DNA from: Endomychus coccineus
Taxonomy: Eukaryota > Arthropoda > Insecta > Coleoptera > Endomychidae
Assembly (NCBI GenBank): GCA_958510875.1
Contig: OY294067.1
Location: 108,767,994-108,831,993, forward strand
DNA length: 64,000 bases
Direction: 5' to 3'
Part shown: piece by piece, positions 54,922-64,000 of the stretch
Layout of the letters: the number at the start of each line of letters is the position of its first letter
Position numbering within the stretch: the stretch's first letter is position 1
The notes under the pieces: model-generated
Told to the model about the DNA's origin: nothing
The model's database searches: none
The model's input: the letters and a program-made list of their open reading frames with translations, nothing else
Translations under genes and position numbers: made by a program

Positions 54922-56705
54922 CATTATGATTATTCACATTTTATTCCTCATTAGCCCATCATAGATCGTGAACGATGATGACGTCATCATCGTTCGTGAA
55001 CTATGGTCGCCGGATTGAATCAGTTACTGTCATCGGTTCGAAGCAGTGACGTCATCATCGTTCGTGAACTATGGTCGCCGGATTGAATCAGTTACTGTCA
55101 TCGGTTCGAAGCAGTGACGTCATCATCGTTCGTAAACTATGATCGTAGGATCTTCAATTCAATAAAATTAACATTCTGCATATCAAGACTTTTCATTTGA
55201 TACCTATAAAGCTATGGTTGACATTCATAGATCCGTCATGACAGTTCGCGTGACAGATGCTTCATGGATCCACCACGTCACACCCTCCAAGACGCGATAT
55301 GACACCTCGATGAAGACCTCACGTGATAGACACCATGACAACTCTTTCCACCACCATGATGTTCTATGGTTTTGAGTTGGGTTAGCTCTATAACCTTCAG
55401 CTCTATGGTACGTGATAGCCACCATGACACCTTGTGACAGACACTCCGTCGAAGTGACAGACACCATATCTCACCGCGTGACAGATCATGTGATTTCAAA
55501 ACCGTACGAGTGGCATGAGTCGGACGAGTCGAACTGGTGACGACACCTCCACGAAGCAGTCTGTACCTTTATGCTGTGACGTCACACGTCTGCCCTGTGA
55601 TAGCAGCCTGTCATCTTGGATTCGCACGAGTCGGACGAGCCGAACTGGTGGCGCCACCTACACGAAGCAGCCTGTACCTTCGATGACCGCTGTCACGTGG
55701 TGGTGACACCTACACGAAGCAGCCTGTACCTTCGGTCCGCCATGACATCTGTCACGTGACACCTACACGAAGCAGCCTGTATCATTAGCTCACCATGACA
55801 GCTGTCACGTGGTGGTTACACCTACACGAAGCAGCCTGTACCTTCAGCCCACCATGACAGATGTCATGTGGTGGTGACACCTACACGAAGCAACCTGTAC
55901 CTTTGGTCCGCCATGACAGCTGTCACCTGGTGGTGACACCTCTACGAAGCAGCCTGTATCTTAGGCCCACCATGACAGCTGTCACTTGGTGGCGACATCT
56001 GCACGAAGCAATCTGTACCTTAGGTCCGCCATGACAGCTGTCACTTGGTGACGACATCTGCACGAAGCAATCTGTACCTTGGTGACATCTTCATGAAGCA
56101 GGCTGTACCTTTTGGATCGAAGGTACAGATTGCTTCCTAGAGGTGGCGGAGCCCCCTCCAGGAAGCAGTCTGTACCTTAGGTCCGCCATGACAGCTGTCA
56201 CTTGGTGGCGACATCTTCACAAAGCAATCTGTACCTTAGGCCCACCATGACAGCTAGTCCTTATGGTCGCCATGACAGCTGGTCCTTATGGTCGCCATGA
56301 CAGCTGGACCTTATGGTCGCCATGACAGCTGGACCTTATGGTCGCCATGACAGCTGTACCTTATGGCCGCCATGACAGCTGGTTCTTATGGTCGCCATGA
56401 CAGCTGGTTCTTATGGTCGCCATGACAGCTGGTTCTTATGGTCGCCATGACAGCTGGTCCTTATGGTCGCCATGACAGCTGTACCTTAGGTCAGCCATGA
56501 CAGTTGGACCTTATGGTCGCCATGACAGCTGTCACTTGGTGGTGCCACCTCTACGAAACAGTCTGTACCTCAGGTCTGCTTAATGCTCTATGGTTTTGAC
56601 TTGGGGTTAGCTCTATAACCTTCAGCTCTATGGTATGCACATCGACAGCTAGACCGGAAGTGGAGACCGGATATCCTGGAACCGAACTAGCCCAGTTCAT
56701 CTACT
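54922..56705 (-). repeat. Polinton right terminal inverted repeat
   Basis: Mirror of 45234-46980. The inner palindrome is at 54960-55005, the half-palindromes follow to 55140, the 60-110 bp units lie at 55600-56240, and the 25-bp array at 56245-56530. Differences from the left arm are point changes and a gain or loss of array units. Confidence 0.9.
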
Positions 56706-56711
56706 AGTTTA
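56706..56711. repeat. 6-bp target duplication of the Polinton, right copy
   Basis: AGTTTA after the CATCTACT terminus, identical to 45228-45233. Reading from the left hAT half through this hexamer into the right half keeps the transposase sequence in register. Confidence 0.93.
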
Positions 56712-57611
56712 CCATCCATAAAAATAAAGACAAATTAATTGAAATATTTGATTTTATATTAAACAGTGATGACTTTTCAACAGATCAGGTTTCCTTGAAT
56801 GCTGCTGTTGGTTTAAAATCTTATTTAGAAAATGAAGAATTTTTGTTATTTCTTGATACCTTTAAATTAATATTTGAACAAACTGATCTTATTTTTCGAA
56901 TTTTACAACATAAATTCACTAATATAATTCATTCAAGAGATCGTTTAACACATCTCATTGATAAAATTCAAGTTTCCGTTATACAGAATTTCATTTTAAT
57001 ATTTTATTTGGAAATTATTCAACTGATGAGGCTTCTCCCGTGAAAAGGAGGAAAACATATAATTTGGTAGACAAGAAACTACATTATAAACAACTTTTTT
57101 ATGAAATTTTAGATACTATTAAAGGTCAAATATTGAGATTCGATTTTCCGATTTACATGAATTGAAGTTTTTCGATTTGACGAATAGAAGATTTTTCGAA
57201 TCTTTTTCAAAAGAGTTTCTCAATACACTTTCAGATAACTTAGTTCTAAAATATAATTTTTTTGATAAAATAGCGCTGCACAATGAATTATGCGTTGTAT
57301 ACTGGGATAAAGATATTTTAGGCCAGTACGACAGTCACGCCGATATGATAAAATATATGATAGATAATGATTTGCAACAAGTCTTACCTTAGTTTTATAA
57401 ACTACTTTGTTTGACAGTCACCATTCCTGTCACGTCGGCATCGGTGGAGAGATCATTTTCTACTCTCAAACGAATTAAAACATACATGCGAAATACAATG
57501 GGCCAAAATCGTTCATACAATGTTAGTTTAATATCTATTGAAAAAGATTTAGTAAAACACTTAAAAGATAATGATACATTTTATGATAATATTATTGATA
57601 ATTTTTCGTAA
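56712..57611 (+). pseudogene. hAT transposase, C-terminal half
   Basis: The frame 56795-57043 (LNAAVGLKSYLENEEFLLFLDTFKLIFEQTDLIFRILQ) is the ZMYM1-like helical region. After several breaks, 57411-57611 carries TIPVTSASVERSFSTLKRIKTYMRNTMGQ, the hAT dimerisation motif. It ends in a stop at 57609-57611. Several frameshifts (about 57045 and 57150-57400) make it dead. It was one coding region with 44255-45233 before the Polinton landed. Confidence 0.83.
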
Positions 57612-57916
57612 ATTAAAGACCGTAGAATTTCGTTAATATATAGAAAAGTTGATAAAATTAATAACAAAAAACAAAATATGAAAAATTCCAAAAAAAAAGA
57701 AAAAAAATTAAAAATCCAAAAAAAAAAATAAAAAACAAAAAACGAACGAAAAAAAAATTTGTGGGCAAGAGAAACTCTATATCTCCACGTTGGTTCTTGC
57801 TGGGTAACAATCAATTTTGTCACTGAAGGTTAAATTAATTGGCTGAATAGAGTATATTTTTACAAAAACGTTTTATGTCCAGCCTCCTCTCTCAAAAAGT
57901 TCACGAGCCGCCACTG
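57612..57916 (+). other. 3' untranslated end of hAT
   Basis: A-rich stretch (57680-57760, mostly A) then unique sequence to the GAGCCGCCACTG terminus. No gene. Confidence 0.6.
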
Positions 57917-57924
57917 CTTAATAG

Positions 57925-58806
57925 GTCTAATATTTGAATCTCATTCTGTTAGTTATATTCTCTATTTGGGTAATAGGTCATGTTGTTATTAGTGAGTATT
58001 TATTTTATTATATTTGTATCATTAAGGTAACCGGAAAGTTTATAGTATACTTTGTGTACTAGCGTTAGTTTGATTATATTTCATTTTTGTTGTAGGTAGT
58101 TCTTTAAGAGAATGTGGTAAGTGATCGTATATCTTGATAATTTATCCAATAGCGCTATTCTGTGTTTATTTTCTAGTATTGTATGTATGCATATGTTGAA
58201 TGAAGTAAATGATTCTGAATTATTTTTGAGAAATAATACACAATTTATCTGTCATGTAGGAGCTTATAACTGTTAATGTCGATCCCCTGATTCCATATCT
58301 GCTCAGTTTATTAATAAGTAGGTTATGGTCGTTATAGCGCTATATAAGTCATAAGCATCGCGTACATAACCACATATTTTCAGAGCAAAAGAGTATTTCA
58401 ATTTCCACATTTTCTAATTCAATCCGAATTATGACGGATTAATTGATATGAATTCATCAGAAAGAACATCCTATACTTAAATCATGAGTTAATTCCTATT
58501 TATTTCGGTAAAATCTAAGCTTAATCATGGTGTAATTGAATACACCCAATTAGCCAAAGAAATAGATATTCATCAATGCTTAATAATAACAAAGCTTTAG
58601 TTACAAACAGCACGGAATCTCCATAAGGAGTAAATATTAAATCATTGAATGTAACATAAACTCCCAACTATGACTTTGACTAACATTCAATTTTCAACAA
58701 GGAGACACTGAAATTGACTAATTGCTAGAATAAACACGAAATTCGACACCAAACCATTTGAATAAAAAAAAATTACAAATAAGCTACGAATATCAAGACA
58801 CATTCA
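57925..58806. other. No gene recognised
   Basis: Right flank of the hAT. A TATATAAG string at 58351 lies in a 100-bp stretch with more GC than its surroundings and may be an LTR promoter for the decayed gypsy element that follows, but no matching right LTR was found. Confidence 0.35.
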
Positions 58807-61499
58807 TTGTGTATTTCAAAATGCTTATACAGGATGCCTCAGGTACAACAGACAGAAGCTGATAAACAAGTAGATGAATTAGTGGCTGACGATATTATTC
58901 AACCATCGAACACATGGTGCACCCCTATGATTGTTATATACCGAGAGAAACAGGCTTTTGGAAAACAAAACTACAGAATGGTGATTACAGATTACTCAAG
59001 GAAAAAAGCGTCGATGATAAATATCCTTCACAACATAACACGGATATCTTAGACAAATTGGGTAAATACTAATATTTTTCAACATTGCATCTCCGAGGAT
59101 ATCATATGCACCCAAGAAACTTTCTCAGAATAGTTCTTCCACACCTCACAGACATTATCAGTAAAAAGATTTCCCTTCAATTTAAAAGCAGCCGCTGCGT
59201 TTCAGAGATTGATAGAAACAGCCTCGGAGGTAAACCCATTGAAGCAAGTATTGTCTATCTGGAATTCTAGATATTGATTGTTCTACCTCATTGCAAGAAC
59301 ATCTTGAAAAATTAAGGCAAGTATTCGACAGGTCTAGGAAAGTGAACCTCAAAGTCTAATTAGAAATCTTAATTTTTGCAACAAGAAATTAAATTCTGAG
59401 AATATATAATCACAACAGAGGAAGCAAAACCTAACAGTGATAAAATCAACGCTTTAATACGATACCCAGTACCTAGAACTTCAAAAGAACAATGAATGTT
59501 TCTAAATTTGATTGGATATCATAGAATATGTATAAGAGACTATGCCAAAATTACTAAACCTTTGACGAAGGGCTTAAAAAAAGTCAGTAGGATAAGATAC
59601 CGTATAGAATTTAAGAAATATCCAACAGATGCTTCATAATTTGAAATTATTGATTTTTTTTTTGTCATGAATGATATCATTTCGATTTGCATCGATTACT
59701 CTTTCTCTTTCTTCCCTTTCTATTTGGGTCTTGGTCCTTTAAATATGTCCTACATTTGAATAAACAAATGAATAAATACCTACATGTAGGAATATACTGA
59801 CTGACGAACCAGTATCACGATAACCAGTCTTCAATCAAAATTTTCATACGACAGATGCATTAAATGTGTCAATTGGAATCTTGTCACACAGAAATATATG
59901 ATCCGATATACATGTCTGCTATGCGTCTGAACGATACGGAATGAAAGTACATCACCATGAGTTTGAATTTGCTATTTAATCCGATCACCGACCACTACAG
60001 TGACTTTCAAAATTGAAATAACACTTCGAAGGGAAAAATAAAACTAGAAGAATATGACTTTGAATTAATTTATAAAAAGGCAGTATAAATACAAATGTAG
60101 ACGCTTTCCCTAGAATACAACCGAATACTTCAGAAACAGAATCACTGATGATAAATTTTCATGAAGACGAATTTAATAAAACATAAGATCAATTGACTCT
60201 ATAAGCCAAAACGATGAATCTACTACAGAATTTCCTTGTAAAGTTCATACACAAGATAAATATATAAAACTGAAACCGTAGGTAAAATAAAAGATTTCGT
60301 ATTCAAATGAATAAAGACAACAATGGAGAACAGAACAGATAATTAACTTTATTGAAGAATATAAACCAGAAGAGAAAAAATTGTGTGTTTATTTCAAAAC
60401 GGACACGTTATTCAAAACTGTCAATGATATATATTACAGGAGACAAACTATTTAATGATGAATGTTGAAATAATATAATGCACAGGAGAGGATCTGATCT
60501 AATTCAAGGAGCGATCCAATATCAACATGAAGGTAAAAATGATCACAGATAAATTACCGGAATATACAACTGCAAAGAAAATATTATTCCCCTTTAATGC
60601 AAGAACATGTGGCTGACTTTATAGCTAATTGTAAAATTTGCACATGGAGCAAATATGGAAGAAATCCACTCCATATAGGAATGATGCGTACAGCATACCA
60701 CATAGACCGTTTGAAAAAATACATATAGACATTTATACTTCAGGCGTAGTCACAAAGTTGGGGCAATCTATAGAAGTAAAATGAAAAACTTTAGTAGATT
60801 TATCTTAAATGATGATGATGATTTTATTATAGGACACCCGAAATAATCAGTTCAGAAGGAGTGGAATTCTATAATCATAATATATTTAATAAGCTATAAG
60901 TAATATTAATACATTTCATACTTTGTTTTATAAATTTCCAATACAATCGAATTATAGATGTAAGAACAAGCTAAGAAACCGTTTAGGCAGCACTTTTGAT
61001 AGAGGCGGAAAAATTGTGAGCCGAGTTCAAAATGCTGTATGGGTCAAACTGGAAGAAATATTTTAACTCGGTATGAAGAACCTTTTGCCCATCTAAAGAA
61101 AAATAAGTGTGAAAAATCAGCGTTATTCGAACACATTTTAAATACAGGTCACAATATTTTTCAAGAATCACTTTTAAAACACAGTACACACAAATATCTA
61201 AATAATTTAGAATGGTATTTTGTTCGTATTATTACTCACAAATAGTATTTAAATAGGCACATTTTGATTTCTAATTTAGTTTACTCTGATGATGGCTACT
61301 TGGTAGCCGAAAGGTCCTCAGTACTTTAACAGTATTTGTAGTGGATGAGGGTGATTATTTATTATTTATAGCATATCATATTTAACGAATCGTTAGAAAC
61401 TCATAAAATCAAACTCCACTTCACGACCCCCAATCATCCTGAATCGAACGGGATAATAGAAAAATTTCATCCAAATAATTGTCATGTTTTCAATATATT

Positions 61500-61500
<1 letters not shown>
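58807..61500 (+). pseudogene. Second gypsy element, decayed pol
   Basis: RT starts with YRMPQVQQTEADKQVDELV and DDIIQPSNTWCTPMIV. It then has YRMVITDYS and, in other frames, LGKY-YFSTLHLRGYHMHP. At 59500 lies the connection motif LIGYHRICIRDYAKITKPLTKGLKK, at 59980 DHRPLQ, at 60090 NTNVDAFPR-like. Integrase pieces occur at 60690-60780 (HIDRPFEKIHIDIYTSG) and 61390-61470 (THKIKLHFTTPNHPESNGIIEKF, the second D..E region). A minus-oriented poly-A-tailed insert lies at about 59640-59790 and a Penelope fragment at about 60930-61375. Distinct from the gypsy element at 21-28 kb. Confidence 0.75.
60930..61375 (+). pseudogene. Penelope-like GIY-YIG fragment inside gypsy integrase
   Basis: The frame from 61039 reads MGQTGRNILTRYEEPFAHLKKNKCEKSALFEHILNTGHNIF, the GIY-YIG endonuclease of a Penelope-like element (C-C-x-G-Q-T-G-R core and TGH box), and ends LNNLEWYFVRIITHK. 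It is followed at 61290 by a GATGATGGCTACTTGGTAGCCGAAA hairpin-like tail similar to other copies. Gypsy integrase resumes at about 61380, so the fragment is a nested insertion. Confidence 0.8.

Positions 61501-62452
<952 letters not shown>

Positions 62453-62548
<96 letters not shown>
62453..62548. repeat. (TA)n microsatellite, right flank of foldback
   Basis: About 45 TA units with a TATG interruption near 62528. Complementary to the left tract, completing the palindrome. Confidence 0.93.
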
Positions 62549-64000
62549 TATGTTAAACAAAGTAATAGTGTTTTTATTCAATCAATATGATAAACTATTA
62601 CGACTATCACCCTGGATTAGTTTTTCAAAAAATCTATACCAAGTGTAAACTCTTGAATGGCCGAATAACACACTAAAATTCAAAAATGTTCGTGGAATAG
62701 GAGGACATCAATTACATAATAGTGAAACAACGGTTAGCACCAAGTACGGTGACAATGAAGATCAATTGGTAGTACACGATCTTATGTAATATCAATGCCA
62801 AATTCAAATTGAGAACGATATTCTCAGATCACGTCCAACAGACAAACCACAACTAAAGGTTATAAATCTGTCAAATATACAAATTCTCAGGATAACCTCC
62901 GGAAAAGATTTCATCATTCAAACTGCTCTGTTCCACTTGAATTACCTCCTGGATGAAGTCAAAGAAGTGAAAATGTGAATGATCAATGTTATATGATTAT
63001 TATGTATATAATTATATTCTTCTTTACTGTATTATTTGAAAATATTGCATCCATGTTCAACAGAAAAAATTAAATTTTCAACTTAGATAACACATCCTTT
63101 ACAGGAAATAGCCGGAGCTATATACATTGACATTTACTGTAATATGAAGCTTTGAGTGTGAGCTGCCAGAGGTAGCCTTGTATATACTGTACAACAGAGT
63201 CCCGGACCCGGACAAAATGCTCACGAAATCAAGGTGTGAAATTACCATGCCGAGGGCATCCCCATGTATACCTGGAACGGTAAAATTTTATCCTACAGCC
63301 AGCATGGAGGAAATAATGGCACTAAGCGCTCCCCATATAGCAATACAAAAACTACCATTCTTATCATAAGCACAGAAGTTATACAATTTTTGTCGAAGGA
63401 TAATGAATCTTTGAAGATGGAAAACCCGATGCTCAAAGCGCAGAGAGGCGACTTGGGAAAGGTGTTTTTGTTTACACAAAACTTCCAGGCATACCTCAGA
63501 AACCAAGAAGGGTGGAGGCAGAGGTAGGTATGTTGGGGAAGGAGCAATATGTTGGTATACCTATAGGATACCACAACTTCAATTCTTCTTTTTTGTTCTA
63601 CTATTCATATATTCATTTTATATATGTTCATTTTACACAACAACAAAAATTTATGGACAAAAATTATAAAATAACAACGGATAGAATCCACTAAAACATA
63701 ATTTATGAGAAAAACAGTTTTTTTGAATAAATTTTGAACAAGGAATTCAAACGATTTGTATAACTGTAGAGATAATAACAAATAACGACCTCTACATACC
63801 TGAATGAATCCGGAACAGCAGAGGGTACGAATCTTGAGTCTTCATACCGCAGGACCAAATACTCGGTATGTATGGGTAAGTAAATAAGTATCTTTCAATC
63901 GGAAAAGTCCTTGCAATTGAGAGATGTGCAGAAGTGAATATGGACAAAGCAAAGATAAGGGCTTAGCCATCGTGTCCGATAGTCGATTATCCATAATAAT
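62549..64000. other. No gene recognised at right edge
   Basis: 62660-62980 may be a distant continuation of the second gypsy element (a frame with VRGIGGHQLHNSETTV and LRITSGKDFIIQ), but I cannot assign it. Overlapping frames at 63178-63530 have no motif and compete on both strands. A donor-like GGGTAAGT lies near 63874. Nothing further can be supported. Confidence 0.35.

Larger units (their letters stand above)
45234..56705. mobile_element. Polinton/Maverick element, 11,472 bp, no visible DNA polymerase B
   Basis: Ends AGTAGATGAACTGGG...CCCAGTTCATCTACT, terminal inverted repeats of about 1.75 kb, and an exact 6-bp duplication AGTTTA. The minus strand encodes, in order: packaging ATPase, DUF8207-like protein, fibre-like protein, chromodomain integrase, PLA2/minor-capsid-like protein, protease-capsid fusion, and MSV199-like protein. 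One small + gene lies near the left arm. All 8 kb between the repeats is occupied, leaving no room for the 1000-residue protein-primed polymerase of autonomous Polintons. The gene set resembles adintovirus-type Polintons. At least four genes carry disabling lesions, so this copy depends on others or is dead. Confidence 0.92.
43775..57916 (+). mobile_element. hAT transposon carrying a nested Polinton
   Basis: The left end is CAGTGGCGGCTC and the right end GAGCCGCCACTG, 12-bp perfect termini with looser GGAGGCT repeats inside. CTTAATAG is duplicated exactly at 43767-43774 and 57917-57924. Without the Polinton and its duplication the element is 2664 bp. The transposase is interrupted at codon level by the Polinton and has its own frameshifts. 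hAT elements with this CAGTGGCGGCTC-type end and ZMYM1-like transposases are common in insects and other animals. Confidence 0.93.

Noticed and set aside
54609..54924. Minus ORFs with repeated TCFSIQTRVS-like peptides
   Set aside because: They are direct translations of the CACGTG array and have no independent support.
45234..56705. Search for DNA polymerase B in the Polinton
   Set aside because: No frame longer than 360 codons and no polymerase motifs in the 8 kb interior. Reported as absent rather than annotated.

Overview
The window is AT-rich metazoan DNA, almost certainly from an insect or another arthropod. The reasons are a spliced cadherin gene with GT-AG introns, a Helitron-type endonuclease, Penelope-like elements with GIY-YIG domains, Tigger/pogo, IS630/mariner, hAT and P/THAP transposons, gypsy and non-LTR retrotransposons, and a Polinton/Maverick. 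I cannot name the species. There are no operons, rRNA genes, functional tRNA genes or CRISPR arrays.

Host gene. Seven small exons on the minus strand (41322 down to 6158) join in frame into the first 386 or so residues of a secreted or membrane cadherin. They encode a signal peptide, two divergent cadherin repeats, one canonical repeat and the start of a fourth. The gene continues past the left edge. Its introns (121 bp to 14.2 kb) hold most of the mobile DNA in positions 6.5-41 kb.

Layout. 0-6 kb: Helitron-type endonuclease remnant split by a 261-bp MITE, a dead Tigger, and a dead non-LTR reverse transcriptase. 6.5-16 kb (intron 6): three copies of a second Tigger-like transposase, a large inverted repeat, and a head-to-head pair of Penelope-like copies. 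16-30 kb (intron 5): an IS630/mariner-like relic, a non-LTR RT relic, a 243-bp MITE with perfect 39-bp ends, and a gypsy element whose leader, gag and pol have each been hit by THAP-bearing P-like elements. Next to one of these is a 1.55-kb inverted-repeat element carrying a spliced 117-codon ORF. 30-41 kb: a foldback element with internal tandem repeats, Penelope fragments, a 105-bp-arm hairpin, an R2-like endonuclease relic, a tRNA-derived SINE-like segment and a THAP fragment.

43.8-57.9 kb is the most striking part. A hAT transposon (CAGTGGCGGCTC ends, 8-bp duplication CTTAATAG) carries an 11,472-bp Polinton inserted in its transposase gene (6-bp duplication AGTTTA). The Polinton has about 1.75-kb inverted repeats full of tandem arrays. 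It encodes a packaging ATPase, a DUF8207-like protein, a fibre-like protein, a chromodomain integrase, a PLA2/minor-capsid-like protein, a protease fragment fused to a capsid-like fragment, and a spliced MSV199-like gene. No protein-primed DNA polymerase B is visible. Several genes carry single lesions, so this copy looks young but defective.

58-64 kb: a decayed gypsy element interrupted by a Penelope fragment, an R2-like 3' end, and a perfect 93-bp-arm foldback flanked on both sides by long (TA)n tracts. The last 1.4 kb holds nothing I can name.
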